A stretch of DNA of 64,000 nt from Acidaminobacter sp. (lineage in GTDB: Bacteria > Bacillota_A > Clostridia > Peptostreptococcales > Acidaminobacteraceae): the NCBI GenBank assembly GCA_009881125.1, contig WXFH01000007.1, positions 4,543 through 68,542 of the forward strand. The letters run 5' to 3'. A program made the position numbers and the translations under genes. This document shows, in pieces, positions 48,269 through 58,057 of this stretch (positions are counted from its first letter, which is position 1; every line of letters begins with the position of its first letter). A model generated the notes under the pieces. That model worked only from the letters and a program-made list of their open reading frames with translations, had not been told where the DNA came from and searched no databases.

Positions 48269-50809
48269 ATGGGTCGTACACCCTCAAAGACAAAATCGGC
48301 AAAGAAAAAGACACAAACCAAAGCACAGGCTAAGGCTTCCGTTTCAAAAGAAAAATCCATGATTCATCGTGAACTCGAGCGGCTGCTCTGGATCGCACTG
48401 ACCATTATCGCCGTCATGTCACTTCATACGGATAAGATAGGTGTCATTGGTGATCTGGTCAAGGGACTGCTGCTCGGGCTTTTTGGCTTTGCGGGATTCG
48501 TCATTCCCTATGTACTGCTCGCTGCAGTTCTGATCACAACCAGCAAGCGTCTGGAAGGCCAGCGCCTGCGCTGGTATCTGATGCTGGTGGCCTTTTTTAT
48601 GGCAATACTCGTCTTTGCTTCAGCCAGCAGCCACGACCTGCTCAAACTGTTTGCTGAGGAAGCCAAGGTAAGCCTAATGAGTTTGAAGGGTATAGGTCTT
48701 GCTTACGGTGCGGCGCTGGAAGGCACCGGCGGCGGTGCGGTCGGCATGCTTCTGGCAGAATTGTTTATTTTGATGATCGGAAAATTTGGTTATTATGTCA
48801 TAGGTGTATTTTTCGCCCTTATGGGCGGCGTACTGGCTTTCAATGTGTCCATCACCAGCAACGTAGCGGATCAGACTGTTCAAGCTGCTAAAGCGGTGAA
48901 GCCCATGGCGGATAAATTTAATACTATGCTCGACAATTCCCTTGAATCCGAGTTAACCAACAAGAAAACACCTTTCAAGAAGTATGATTCGGATTTGTAT
49001 TTTGAAATGGATGCACCGGTCAAAGCGCTGGATGATGTCGAAAAGATCAAATTTAACGACGGTCACCCTGAGAGTGATTCCGCGCTGCAGCCAGTCAAAA
49101 AAGAGTTGTCAACTGAGCTTAAAGCCGCGCTTTCTGAGCTGGCAGCTGCCAATAAGCAGAATTCTATGGAAGAGTTCCAGGAAGGCCTTCACGGGTCAGA
49201 CTTCACCATCCATTCTGAACTGCCGGAGGAATCCGGCGATCACGACGGCATATCAGCCGGTAAGGCACCACAGAGTTTGGAATCGAAAATCGAAAAATCT
49301 GCTGCCAGAACTGATCCGTCAGAAACGCGCCCAAGCGCTGCAGGGCAGAGTGTCCCTGATGCCGGAGTCAAGACAGTAAAACCGGCCAAGCCATACAAAA
49401 TGCCGCCGCTTTCACTGCTGTCCCCTATAGCCGCCAAAGTCGCAGGCAATAGAAGTGAAATCATTGAAAATGCTAAGCGCCTTGAGAGTACACTGATGAA
49501 TTTTGGCGTAGAGGCCAAGGTTATAGAGGTCAGTAAAGGCCCGGCTATTACCATGTATGAAATGTCGCTCAGTCCCGGCGTTAAGGTCAGCAAAGTCAAC
49601 GCTTTGAGTGATGATATTGCCCTGGCCCTCGCGGCATCTCAGGTGCGCATCATTGCCCCAATCCCGGGAAAAAGCGCAATAGGCATTGAGATTCCCAATA
49701 AGGACACCACCATGGTTTCCTTCCGCGAGGTTCTGGAGTCGCAGGAATACAAGAAAGCAGAATCCAAGCTCTCTATTGGGCTTGGCAAAGATATTACCGG
49801 GCGCGTCGTCATAGGTGATCTGGCCAAAATGCCCCATCTTCTTGTAGCTGGCGCGACCGGCTCCGGCAAGAGTGTCTGCATCAATACTATGATTCAGTCA
49901 ATTTTATATCACTCGACGCCGGAGGAAGTCAAACTTCTGATGATTGACCCAAAAGTCGTGGAACTCAGCCATTACAACGGCATACCTCATTTGATCCTGC
50001 CGGTGGTCACGGATCCGAAGAAAGCTTCCATAGCGCTGAACTGGGCGGTCCAGGAAATGACCAACCGTTACAGGCTATTCGCGGATACCGGTGTTAAGGA
50101 AATCAAATCCTATCAGAAAAAGGCCAAGGAAAATCCTGAAATGGCACCAATGCCTTACATTGTCGTCATCATAGACGAACTCGCGGATCTCATGATGGCA
50201 GCACCTAATCAGGTTGAGGACGCCATCTGCCGACTGGCCCAGATGGCGCGGGCTGCGGGCATTCACCTGATCGTGGCTACACAGCGGCCTTCGGTAGACG
50301 TCATAACGGGTCTGATCAAGGCCAACATTCCGTCTCGGATTGCATTTGCCGTGTCCTCGCAGGTTGACTCCAGGACAATTTTGGACGGCTCCGGCGCAGA
50401 AAAACTGCTCGGCAGAGGCGACATGCTGTTTCATCCAGTCGGTGCCAACAAGCCTGTTCGGATCCAAGGTGCTTTTGTGTCAGATGAGGAAGTCGAGAAA
50501 ATCGTAGAATTCATCAAAAATCAGGTGGATGACGTTGAGTATCAGACGGAAATTCTCGATCAGGAGACCTCAGAAGATAGCTATGGTGAAGCGGATGAGC
50601 ATCTCATGGATGCCATTGGTCTTGTGGTGGATACCCAGCAGGCTTCGATTTCTATGCTGCAGCGTAAATTCAGACTGGGATACAACCGCGCTGCGAGACT
50701 GGTCGACCAGATGGAAGAGCGGGGCATAGTTGGTCCGAGCATGGGAAGCAAGCCGCGTGAGGTGCTGATTGATCGCATGCAGTTTGAAGAATGGCAAAAT
50801 AAGTCCTGA
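48269..50809 (+). CDS. DNA translocase FtsK/SpoIIIE
   Basis: Membrane-anchored DNA pump of 846 residues that clears chromosomes from the division or sporulation septum. A lysine-rich start (residues 1-30) precedes about four membrane segments (residues about 35-190), a low-complexity linker (190-370) and the motor: Walker [17 protein letters not shown] near 528, Walker [17 protein letters not shown] and the [12 protein letters not shown] block. The C-terminal gamma winged helix ([21 protein letters not shown]) reads orienting sequences on DNA. Sequence alone does not separate FtsK from SpoIIIE. Confidence 0.95.
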   Translation: MGRTPSKTKSAKKKTQTKAQAKASVSKEKSMIHRELERLLWIALTIIAVMSLHTDKIGVIGDLVKGLLLGLFGFAGFVIPYVLLAAVLITTSKRLEGQRLRWYLMLVAFFMAILVFASASSHDLLKLFAEEAKVSLMSLKGIGLAYGAALEGTGGGAVGMLLAELFILMIGKFGYYVIGVFFALMGGVLAFNVSITSNVADQTVQAAKAVKPMADKFNTMLDNSLESELTNKKTPFKKYDSDLYFEMDAPVKALDDVEKIKFNDGHPESDSALQPVKKELSTELKAALSELAAANKQNSMEEFQEGLHGSDFTIHSELPEESGDHDGISAGKAPQSLESKIEKSAARTDPSETRPSAAGQSVPDAGVKTVKPAKPYKMPPLSLLSPIAAKVAGNRSEIIENAKRLESTLMNFGVEAKVIEVSKGPAITMYEMSLSPGVKVSKVNALSDDIALALAASQVRIIAPIPGKSAIGIEIPNKDTTMVSFREVLESQEYKKAESKLSIGLGKDITGRVVIGDLAKMPHLLVAGATGSGKSVCINTMIQSILYHSTPEEVKLLMIDPKVVELSHYNGIPHLILPVVTDPKKASIALNWAVQEMTNRYRLFADTGVKEIKSYQKKAKENPEMAPMPYIVVIIDELADLMMAAPNQVEDAICRLAQMARAAGIHLIVATQRPSVDVITGLIKANIPSRIAFAVSSQVDSRTILDGSGAEKLLGRGDMLFHPVGANKPVRIQGAFVSDEEVEKIVEFIKNQVDDVEYQTEILDQETSEDSYGEADEHLMDAIGLVVDTQQASISMLQRKFRLGYNRAARLVDQMEERGIVGPSMGSKPREVLIDRMQFEEWQNKS

Positions 50810-50868
50810 ATGTTTAAACTGAAGGTTTAAATCATCAAGTCACTTGAAGCGGCTGTGTCCGTTGAGTG

Positions 50869-50900
50869 ACCATCGGCTAAACATAAGCACTGCCGATGGT
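50869..50900 (+). repeat. ACCATCGGC/GCCGATGGT palindrome after ftsK
   Basis: ACCATCGGC (50869-50877) pairs with GCCGATGGT (50892-50900). The stem can extend outward through GGCTGTGTC (from 50851) with GACACAGTC (from 50910). No strong T-run; it may act as a terminator for ftsK. Confidence 0.6.
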
Positions 50901-50963
50901 TGATTAAAAGACACAGTCACTTTTGTGAACCAGGAAAGTTTGCGTAAAGTTGTGAAATAATAA

Positions 50964-50992
50964 TTGACAAAATATAACAAATGGAATATTGT
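50964..50992 (+). promoter_or_regulatory. probable promoter for rimO-pgsA-cinA
   Basis: TTGACA (50964-50969), 17 bases, TATTGT (50987-50992). The -35 is consensus, the -10 weak. Confidence 0.5.
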
Positions 50993-51013
50993 GGAAGGAG
51001 CAAGACGACGCTC

Positions 51014-52360
51014 ATGGATTATAGAGTCTATGTTGAAACCCTTGGTTGCGCAAAAAATCAGGTGGATTCGGAAATTATGATTGGACTATTGGATCAGCAG
51101 CGGTATTTGCTGACGGGACATGCGGACGAGGCGCAGGTCATTGTCGTCAATACCTGTGGTTTTATTGAAAGCGCCAAGGCGGAATCTGTGGATACCATCC
51201 TGGAAATGGCCCAGTACAAAGTCAAAGGAAATTGCAAAATGCTGGTGGTGACTGGGTGCCTGGCTCAGCGCTATGCAGAAGAACTGAGGTTGGAAATTCC
51301 GGAAATTGACGCTTTGGTGGGAACAGGGAGCTTTGATACGCTGATTCCGGTCATTGACAGGGTGCTGAAATCCCAGGGTACTGTTGTGGAAATGGCCAGC
51401 ATTGACAAAGAGTTTTCTGAAACCCTTCCAAGAATAACACTGACGCCTAAACACCAGGCTTATTTGAAGATCGCGGAAGGCTGCGACAACCTGTGTACCT
51501 ACTGTATTATTCCCAAGCTTAGAGGGCGCTACAGAAGCCGCGGGTTTGAGGATATTTTGACTGAAGCGCGCGCTTTGGTGGCAGATGGTGTTACAGAACT
51601 GATTGTCATTGCTCAGGACATAACCCGTTATGGGATTGACCGTTATCTCAGATACAGGCTTGCAGATTTGCTCCGGGCGCTGAATGAGATTGAGGGGCTT
51701 CACTGGATCCGACTCCAGTATTGCTACCCCGACATTATAAACGACGAGCTGATCGACGCGATTGCCAGCTGTGACAAGGTCGCCCACTATATTGACATGC
51801 CAGTTCAGCATATTGACGACACTATTTTGAAGCGAATGAACCGAAGAACCTCAGGTGAGGCGATACGGTCGCTGATCGAAAAGCTCAGGGCCAGAATCCC
51901 GGATATTTCAATTCGAACGACCATGATTGTGGGCTTTCCTGGTGAGACCGAGGCGGAATTTGAATCTCTGCTTAAGTTTGTAAAATGGGCGCGTTTTGAT
52001 AAGCTGGGCGTATTCCCATATTCTCAGGAGGAGGACACAGCGGCAGCGCTGCTCCCGGATCAAATTGAGGATGAGGTGAAACTGGAGCGACGCGACAGGA
52101 TCATGGAAATTCAGATGGGAATTTCTGCAGAACTGATGGCAGGCAAGGTTGGTCAGACTTTGGAAGTTCTGATTGAAGAGCAAGTGGAAGGCGAGGACGT
52201 CTACGTGGGACGAACGCAGTATGATGCGCCGGAAATTGACGGCGTCGTCTACGTGAACACTGCGCCGGGATCTGAAGCGCGCCTGGAACCGGGAATCTAC
52301 GTTCAGGTTCATATTGTGGACGCAATGGAATATGATTTGATTGGAGATGCTGTTCTATGA
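51014..52360 (+). CDS. rimO: ribosomal protein S12 methylthiotransferase RimO
   Basis: Radical SAM enzyme of 448 residues that methylthiolates Asp of ribosomal protein S12. The N-terminal UPF0004 domain begins VYVETLGCAKNQVDSEIM, the radical SAM cysteines are in GCDNLCTYCIIPKLRGRYR, and a TRAM domain closes the protein. The IIPKLRGRYRSR form fits RimO better than MiaB. ATG 51014 lies 13 bases past AAGGAG, a long spacing; an ATG at 50981 precedes that site. The stop overlaps pgsA by four bases. Confidence 0.94.
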   Translation: MDYRVYVETLGCAKNQVDSEIMIGLLDQQRYLLTGHADEAQVIVVNTCGFIESAKAESVDTILEMAQYKVKGNCKMLVVTGCLAQRYAEELRLEIPEIDALVGTGSFDTLIPVIDRVLKSQGTVVEMASIDKEFSETLPRITLTPKHQAYLKIAEGCDNLCTYCIIPKLRGRYRSRGFEDILTEARALVADGVTELIVIAQDITRYGIDRYLRYRLADLLRALNEIEGLHWIRLQYCYPDIINDELIDAIASCDKVAHYIDMPVQHIDDTILKRMNRRTSGEAIRSLIEKLRARIPDISIRTTMIVGFPGETEAEFESLLKFVKWARFDKLGVFPYSQEEDTAAALLPDQIEDEVKLERRDRIMEIQMGISAELMAGKVGQTLEVLIEEQVEGEDVYVGRTQYDAPEIDGVVYVNTAPGSEARLEPGIYVQVHIVDAMEYDLIGDAVL

Positions 52361-52893
52361 TGAATATAGCCAATCAATTGACAATCCTCAGAATTATTCT
52401 GATTCCGGTGTTTATGTTCTTTATGCTGGGCGATCTGCCAGGAGGCCGCTGGATTGCGGCGGGCATCTTTATATTTGCGTCCCTGACGGATTTTGTCGAT
52501 GGTTACCTCGCGCGCAAACTCAATCTCATAACAAATTTTGGCAAGTTCATGGATCCGCTTGCGGATAAACTCCTTGTGACCGCGGCACTCCTGTGCTTTG
52601 TGGAACTTGGTGAAGTTTCCTCGTGGATTGTCATGATCATTATTGCCAGGGAATTCATTGTCAGTATCTTCAGGGCGATTGCTGCAAGTGAAGGAATTGT
52701 TATTGCAGCCAGCTGGTGGGGCAAAGTGAAGACCAATGTTCAGATGTTCGCCATTATTTTCCTGCTTTTCAGGAACTGGCCTTTTGAAGCTATGGGTTGG
52801 CCTGTGGCCGATCTGCTGATGATCCTGGCAGCGATCCTGACGGTTATATCCGGGTACGATTATATTTATAAAAACCGCGCCGTTCTAAAATAA
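52357..52893 (+). CDS. pgsA: CDP-diacylglycerol-glycerol-3-phosphate 3-phosphatidyltransferase
   Basis: Membrane enzyme of 178 residues that makes phosphatidylglycerol phosphate from the CdsA product. The CDP-alcohol phosphotransferase motif is seen as DFVDGYLARKLNLITNFGKF followed by MDPLADK. About four to five hydrophobic segments. ATG 52357 overlaps the rimO stop; ATG 52360 is an equal alternative. Confidence 0.94.
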   Translation: MMNIANQLTILRIILIPVFMFFMLGDLPGGRWIAAGIFIFASLTDFVDGYLARKLNLITNFGKFMDPLADKLLVTAALLCFVELGEVSSWIVMIIIAREFIVSIFRAIAASEGIVIAASWWGKVKTNVQMFAIIFLLFRNWPFEAMGWPVADLLMILAAILTVISGYDYIYKNRAVLK

Positions 52894-52977
52894 GGTTTTA
52901 CAGCGCAGCAGTATGCAGGTCATTAAAAAATCCGTTTGAAAGATCGTCAGTTGACACCTGAATTAGGGGGAAACACT

Positions 52978-54243
52978 ATGAAAGCAACGATTCTGAATGT
53001 TGGTACAGAGCTTTTGGTGGGCTCAACGCTAAATACACACAGTTATTACATCTCTCAGAAGCTCCACGAGATTGGGGTCGGCGTTCTGTATCACGCGGTC
53101 GTCGGTGACAACCCGGTCAGACTGGAGGATATGATTGGCTATTACTATGACACCTCAGATCTGATCATTGCCACGGGTGGACTTGGGCCAACGGAGGACG
53201 ATCTGACAAAAGAAATTTTCGCCAAGTGGTTTGGCGTGCCACTCTATTTTTCCGAAGAGATTCGCGAGGATATTGAAGCGCGTTTCAGAGGCTTCGGCCG
53301 CCCAATGACGCCAAACAACCTCAGACAGTGCTATGTTCCGGAAGGCGCTGAAATTCTTTGGAATGAAAATGGAACTGCTACTGGATTCATACTGGAGAAG
53401 GACGGCAAAATAGCCATATTATTGCCTGGTCCGCCGCGAGAGCTTCGCCCAATGTTTGAAAAACAGGTGATCCCTTGGCTGCGCCAGCGTGTATCTCAGG
53501 TTTTGACCAGCCGGTATTTCAAGATCTTCGGGCTGGGGGAGTCTGCGACGGAGGATCGGCTTTCTGATTTGTTCGCTGCTCAGATCAACCCAACCCTGGC
53601 TACTTATGCCAAGACAGGAGAAGTGCTTCTTCGCGTGACGGCCTCCGGAGCTTCCGATTCAGAGAATCAAAAGCTGCTTGAGCCGATGGTTGAGGAAATC
53701 CGCAGCCGGATCGGAGATCACATCTACGCAGAACGCGACGCTGAGCTTTCTGAGGTCCTCTTTGAACTGCTCCGCGACAAGGGACTTAAAATTGCCCTGG
53801 CCGAATCTTGTACAGGAGGCATGATGGCGGATATGCTGGTATCACATTCCGGCGTTTCAGAGGTCTTTGGCGTCAGTGTCGTCGCTTATGACAATGCTGT
53901 AAAAGCATCCGTACTCGGTGTACCGGCTGAGACTCTTGAGACTTTTGGCGCAGTTTCGGAGGAGACGGCCAGAGCAATGTCAGAGGGCATCTCCAAGATC
54001 AGCGGCGCAGAGCTTTGTATCTCGGTGACGGGCATTGCCGGGCCTGACGGCGGTACTGAAAAGAAGCCTGTCGGGCTGGTTTACATGGATCTTTACAATT
54101 CACTGAGCCGGGAACACAGGACTTTCAAACAGGTCTTTACCGGCAACCGCGAGCGCGTCAGGCAGGCATCTGCCATGAAGGCATTTTATGAAGCAATTCA
54201 ATGGCTGAAAGCAGACTTGACAATAGCCTCAAAAGAGATATAA
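52978..54243 (+). CDS. cinA: CinA, competence/damage-inducible protein
   Basis: Protein of 421 residues. The N-terminal molybdopterin-binding-like domain (ATILNVGTELLVGSTLNTHS; ATGGLGPTEDDLTKE) acts as a pyrophosphatase in known members, and the C-terminal domain (ALAESCTGGMMADMLVSHSG; SVTGIAGPDGGTEKKPVG) is an NMN deamidase in many bacteria. ATG 52978 follows AGGGGGAAA. It is directly upstream of recA, as in streptococci and many clostridia, and its 3' end holds the recA promoter. Confidence 0.94.
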   Translation: MKATILNVGTELLVGSTLNTHSYYISQKLHEIGVGVLYHAVVGDNPVRLEDMIGYYYDTSDLIIATGGLGPTEDDLTKEIFAKWFGVPLYFSEEIREDIEARFRGFGRPMTPNNLRQCYVPEGAEILWNENGTATGFILEKDGKIAILLPGPPRELRPMFEKQVIPWLRQRVSQVLTSRYFKIFGLGESATEDRLSDLFAAQINPTLATYAKTGEVLLRVTASGASDSENQKLLEPMVEEIRSRIGDHIYAERDAELSEVLFELLRDKGLKIALAESCTGGMMADMLVSHSGVSEVFGVSVVAYDNAVKASVLGVPAETLETFGAVSEETARAMSEGISKISGAELCISVTGIAGPDGGTEKKPVGLVYMDLYNSLSREHRTFKQVFTGNRERVRQASAMKAFYEAIQWLKADLTIASKEI

Positions 54244-54244
54244 T
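54217..54244 (+). promoter_or_regulatory. recA promoter inside the end of cinA
   Basis: TTGACA (54217-54222), 16 bases, TATAAT (54239-54244), the latter overlapping the cinA stop codon. Confidence 0.75.
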
Positions 54245-54251
54245 TAAATAA

Positions 54252-54263
54252 GAACATTTGTTC
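54252..54263 (+). promoter_or_regulatory. LexA (SOS) box of recA
   Basis: GAACATTTGTTC, a GAAC-N4-GTTC palindrome of the Gram-positive LexA type, seven bases past the recA -10 and so at the transcription start. Three near-copies lie at 63510-63586. Confidence 0.85.
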
Positions 54264-54288
54264 TTATTGAAAGGATGGTGCACTTCCT

Positions 54289-55353
54289 ATGGCAATGCCC
54301 GACAACAAGGAGCGGTTAAAAGCACTTGATAACGTTTTGAGCCAGATAGAGAAGCAGTTTGGAAAAGGCTCAATCATGCGTTTGGGTGATGAAAATGCAA
54401 GAACCAACATTGAAAGCATACCCACCGGCGCGCTGGAACTTGATATCGCGCTTGGCATAGGCGGCATACCGAAGGGCAGGATCATCGAGATCTATGGACC
54501 TGAGTCCTCAGGTAAAACCACAGTATCTCTTCACGTCTTGGCAGAAGCGCAAAAGCGCGGCGGGATTGCAGCCTTCATTGACGCAGAGCACGCTTTGGAT
54601 CCGGTATACGCTAAGAATATAGGCGTAGACACAGATAACTTAATTTTGTCTCAGCCAGATACCGGCGAGCAGGCCCTTGAAATCGTGGACGCCCTGGTTC
54701 GCAGCGGTGCCGTGGATGTCATTGTCGTCGACTCTGTAGCCGCACTCGTGCCAAAAGCGGAGATCAGCGGAGAAATGGGTGACAGCCATATGGGTCTCCA
54801 GGCCAGACTGATGTCTCAGGCCCTCAGAAAACTGACAGGGATCATCAGCAAATCTCAAACCAGTGTCATCTTCATCAATCAGCTTCGAATGAAAATTGGA
54901 GTCATGTTCGGCAACCCGGAGACCACGACGGGGGGAAATGCACTTAAGTTTTATGCTTCAGTGCGATTGGATGTCAGAAGAATTGACTCCATTAAGCAAG
55001 ACAATGAAGTCGTTGGCAACAGAACCCGGGTCAAAGTCGTCAAAAATAAGGTGGCACCGCCGTTCAAACAGGCTGAGTTTGACATCATGTACGGTACAGG
55101 CATATCTAAAGAAGGAAGTGTACTGGATGTAGCGGTCACGGCCGGGATTGTCAATAAAGCCGGCGCCTGGTTCAGTTATAACGGTGAGCGACTGGGACAA
55201 GGTCGAGAAAATGTTAAAAAATTGTTTGTAGAGAATCCTGCATTGATGGATGAAATTGAACAAAAGGTAAGGGCTCATTTCCTCATGGCAGAGCTTCCTA
55301 CGGTGGACATGCCTGAAGCTTCTGAGTCAGAGGTCGAGTCAGAACTCGAGTAA
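54289..55353 (+). CDS. recA: recombinase RecA
   Basis: Strand-exchange ATPase and SOS co-protease, 354 residues. Walker [10 protein letters not shown] is at residues 70-78; the Walker B region is [15 protein letters not shown]; loop L2 region [22 protein letters not shown] is intact. It has an acidic C-terminal tail ([11 protein letters not shown]). ATG 54289 follows AAAGGATGG. It is under the LexA box just upstream; readthrough from cinA is also likely. Confidence 0.98.
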   Translation: MAMPDNKERLKALDNVLSQIEKQFGKGSIMRLGDENARTNIESIPTGALELDIALGIGGIPKGRIIEIYGPESSGKTTVSLHVLAEAQKRGGIAAFIDAEHALDPVYAKNIGVDTDNLILSQPDTGEQALEIVDALVRSGAVDVIVVDSVAALVPKAEISGEMGDSHMGLQARLMSQALRKLTGIISKSQTSVIFINQLRMKIGVMFGNPETTTGGNALKFYASVRLDVRRIDSIKQDNEVVGNRTRVKVVKNKVAPPFKQAEFDIMYGTGISKEGSVLDVAVTAGIVNKAGAWFSYNGERLGQGRENVKKLFVENPALMDEIEQKVRAHFLMAELPTVDMPEASESEVESELE

Positions 55354-55419
55354 TTTCACGTTTGAGAGGCTGGACCCTCTGTTCATCTTGAGAAGCCGCA
55401 CAATTGAATAAGTTTAAAT

Positions 55420-55460
55420 GCCCTGCTGTGTTGGATGTTTTTTACAAGCAGGGCTGTTTA
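55420..55460 (+). terminator. terminator after recA
   Basis: GCCCTGCT (55420-55427) pairs with AGCAGGGC (55447-55454), followed by TGTTTAA. Confidence 0.65.
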
Positions 55461-55508
55461 ATATCCTAGAATCCCCTAAATACAAGCGTTTTAGACGGCT
55501 TCCCTTTC

Positions 55509-55537
55509 TTGACAGTCTAATTCAAAAGATATACAAT
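55509..55537 (+). promoter_or_regulatory. promoter for rny
   Basis: TTGACA (55509-55514), 17 bases, TACAAT (55532-55537). Confidence 0.75.
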
Positions 55538-55590
55538 TGTATGAGATCAGTGCGTATGTCGCGGCTGGTCTCACAATGTTTTAGAGGGAG

Positions 55591-57141
55591 GTGAACACGA
55601 TTAAAGAGATCTATTATATCATTGCCATTATCGCCATGATCCCCATCGGCATCATTGTCGGCATCACACTTCGCAAGAGAACTGCTGAGAAGCTGATTGG
55701 CTCTGCTGAATTCAAGGCACAAGAAATTGTCCTTGAAGCCGAAAAGAACGCCGAAGGGTTGAAAAAGGAAAAACTGATCGAAGCGAAAGAAGAAGTGCAT
55801 CAATTGCGCAATGAGCTCGAAAAAGAGACCAAAGAACGGCGTGCAGAACTGCAGCGCATGGAAAAACGCGTTCTGCAGAAAGAAGAGACGCTGGACAAAA
55901 AGTCCGAAAATCTCGAGAAAAAAGATGAAACCCTGAATCGAAAAATCAAAGACGTAGAAGTCAAGCAATCCGAAGTCGAAAAACTCTATGAGTCTCAAGT
56001 CCAGGAACTCGAAAGAATTTCAGGCCTGACCGTAGAGGAGGCGAAAAACCACCTCCTCAGCGACATTGAGAAGGAAGTTAAGCACGACGCGGTCGTCATG
56101 ATCAAGGACATTGAATCAAAAGCCAAAGAGGAAGGCAGCAAGAAGGCCAAGGAGATTATTGCCTACGCTATTCAGAAATGCGCTGCGGACTATGTGGCGG
56201 AATCCACTGTCTCGGTCGTGGCCTTGCCGAATGATGAAATGAAGGGCCGCATTATTGGCCGTGAAGGTCGAAACATTCGCGCGCTCGAAACCCTTACCGG
56301 TGTCGATCTGATTATTGATGACACGCCGGAAGCAGTCATTCTTTCATCTTTTGATCCTATTCGAAGAGAAATTGCAAGGGTTGCGCTCGAAAAGCTGATC
56401 GTTGATGGCAGAATCCATCCAGCGAGAATCGAAGAGATGGTCGATAAAGCACGCAAAGAAATTGACCAGACCATCAAAGAAGCCGGCGAGAATGCATGTT
56501 TTGATGCCGGTGTACACAATCTCCATCCAGAGTTAATCAAACTTCTTGGTCGTCTCCGTTACCGTACCAGCTATGGTCAAAACGTCCTGCGTCACTCCAT
56601 TGAAGTCTCCTATCTGGCCGGCATTATGGCGGCAGAGCTTGGAACGGATGTCAGGATAGCCAAGCGGGCAGGACTTTTGCATGACATTGGCAAAGCGATC
56701 GACCACGAAATGGAAGGTACACACATTGAGATTGGTATGAATCTCCTCAAAAAGTACCGTGAATCCAATGAAGTCATTCACGCTATGAGCACCCACCACG
56801 GCGACTATGAACCTCAGACGGTTGAGGCAGTACTCGTTACGGCAGCAGATGCTATAAGCGCAGCAAGACCAGGTGCCAGAAGAGAGACTCTCGAAACCTA
56901 TATCAAACGCCTTGAAGCGCTTGAGGGCATCGCGAATTCCTATGAAGGCATCGAAAAGTCGTTTGCAATCCAGGCTGGACGTGAAATCCGCGTTATGGTT
57001 CTTCCAGAACGCGTCACGGATGACGAACTTGTCCTCCTAGCCAAAGATCTTCGCAAGCGCATTGAAAATGAACTCGATTATCCTGGCCAGATCAAGGTCA
57101 GCGTTATTCGGGAAACCAGAGCTGTGGACTACGCAAAATAG
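55591..57141 (+). CDS. rny: ribonuclease Y
   Basis: Membrane-bound endoribonuclease that starts mRNA decay in Firmicutes. An N-terminal membrane segment ([16 protein letters not shown]) is followed by a long coiled coil (to about residue 200), a KH domain ([19 protein letters not shown]) and an HD domain ([27 protein letters not shown]). About 516 residues. The start is doubtful: GTG 55591 lies inside the ribosome binding site AGGGAGGTGA (55585-55594), whereas ATT 55600 has ideal spacing. No ATG occurs before residue 16. Confidence 0.96.
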   Translation: MNTIKEIYYIIAIIAMIPIGIIVGITLRKRTAEKLIGSAEFKAQEIVLEAEKNAEGLKKEKLIEAKEEVHQLRNELEKETKERRAELQRMEKRVLQKEETLDKKSENLEKKDETLNRKIKDVEVKQSEVEKLYESQVQELERISGLTVEEAKNHLLSDIEKEVKHDAVVMIKDIESKAKEEGSKKAKEIIAYAIQKCAADYVAESTVSVVALPNDEMKGRIIGREGRNIRALETLTGVDLIIDDTPEAVILSSFDPIRREIARVALEKLIVDGRIHPARIEEMVDKARKEIDQTIKEAGENACFDAGVHNLHPELIKLLGRLRYRTSYGQNVLRHSIEVSYLAGIMAAELGTDVRIAKRAGLLHDIGKAIDHEMEGTHIEIGMNLLKKYRESNEVIHAMSTHHGDYEPQTVEAVLVTAADAISAARPGARRETLETYIKRLEALEGIANSYEGIEKSFAIQAGREIRVMVLPERVTDDELVLLAKDLRKRIENELDYPGQIKVSVIRETRAVDYAK

Positions 57142-57170
57142 ATCCAGCCCTGAGGTTGACTTTGAACATC

Positions 57171-57214
57171 ACATAAAATCCATCCCTTTCGGGTTGGGTT
57201 TTATGTTTTTTTTT
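57171..57214 (+). terminator. terminator after rny
   Basis: ACATAAAATCCATCCC (57171-57186) pairs with GGGTTGGGTTTTATGT (57191-57206) and runs into a long T tract. Confidence 0.9.
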
Positions 57215-57364
57215 GCCTAATTTGTCCATGTTATGTTCATAAAATAAATTAATGGGTATAATTAATCTCAAGGCACCTCTAATTCACAATTCACTTCCTA
57301 TTTTAAGCAGACAAAATTCAGTTGGGTCAGAGCATTAACATTAGTGACCAAAGGAGGCACATTT

Positions 57365-57637
57365 ATGGAGGTTCTCAAAGTATCGGGCAAATCCAGTCCC
57401 AATGCCGTCGCCGGTGCGTTAGCAGGTGTATTCAGAGAGCACGGCGCAGTCGAATTGCAGGCAGTCGGGGCAGCTGCCATTAACCAGGCAGTCAAGGCCA
57501 TTGCCATAGCCAGAGGGTTTTTAGCCCCTAGCGGCGTGGACATTGTCTTTATCCCTGCATTCGCGGACATAGAAATTGATGGTGAAGAACGTACGGCCAT
57601 TCGGCTGATCGTACAGCCAAAATCCATTTCCTCTTAG
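57365..57637 (+). CDS. spoVS: stage V sporulation protein S, first copy
   Basis: Small Alba-like protein of 90 residues, beginning MEVLKVSGKSSPNAVAGALA. SpoVS is needed for late spore development in Bacillus and probably binds nucleic acid. ATG 57365 has AAAGGAGG upstream. The second copy, 77 bases downstream, differs at only 16 of 86 aligned positions. This copy has four extra C-terminal residues (SISS). A -10-like TATAAT lies at 57257-57262 in the leader; a sigma-H promoter was not clear. Confidence 0.93.
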   Translation: MEVLKVSGKSSPNAVAGALAGVFREHGAVELQAVGAAAINQAVKAIAIARGFLAPSGVDIVFIPAFADIEIDGEERTAIRLIVQPKSISS

Positions 57638-57714
57638 CATCAATTATCGCAACATAGTAATAATAAGGGCGATCCAGTAATGAACGAGGATCCGATTCAG
57701 TAAGGAGGGCAACC

Positions 57715-57975
57715 ATGGAGGTCTTGAAAGTATCATCACATTCGAATCCCAACGCTGTTGCAGGCGCGCTCGCGGGCGTTATTCGCGAGCATGGGCATGC
57801 TGAGATTCAAGCTATTGGAGCAGGCGCTATCAATCAATCTGTGAAAGCAATAGCTATAGCAAGAGGCTTTTTATCTCCATCAGGGATTGATCTCGTTTGT
57901 GTACCGGCATTTACGGACATAGAGATAGACGGTGAAGAGCGAACGGCAATCAGACTGATAGTACAGCCAAAATGA
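57715..57975 (+). CDS. spoVS: stage V sporulation protein S, second copy
   Basis: Second SpoVS of 86 residues (MEVLKVSSHSNPNAVAGALA), with GEERTAIRLIVQPK identical at the end in both copies. Differences are mostly conservative and lie in the middle; the strongest are KH/AH/VA changes on the surface-like stretches. ATG 57715 has AAGGAGGG upstream. A terminator follows, so the two genes probably share a transcript. Confidence 0.93.
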   Translation: MEVLKVSSHSNPNAVAGALAGVIREHGHAEIQAIGAGAINQSVKAIAIARGFLSPSGIDLVCVPAFTDIEIDGEERTAIRLIVQPK

Positions 57976-57994
57976 TGGTGTTTGATTTGAAGTG

Positions 57995-58030
57995 GGAAAT
58001 TGGTGCAGCGCATCAATTTCCTGTTTTTTT
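57995..58030 (+). terminator. terminator after second spoVS
   Basis: GGAAATTG (57995-58002) pairs with CAATTTCC (58014-58021), then a run of seven T. Confidence 0.85.
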
Positions 58031-58057
58031 GAAAATGTTGGGTGGGGTGACGCTGAA

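Noticed and set aside
57215..57364. Sigma-H promoter for spoVS
   Set aside because: No convincing AGGAWWT/GAAT pair was found; only an isolated TATAAT at 57257-57262.
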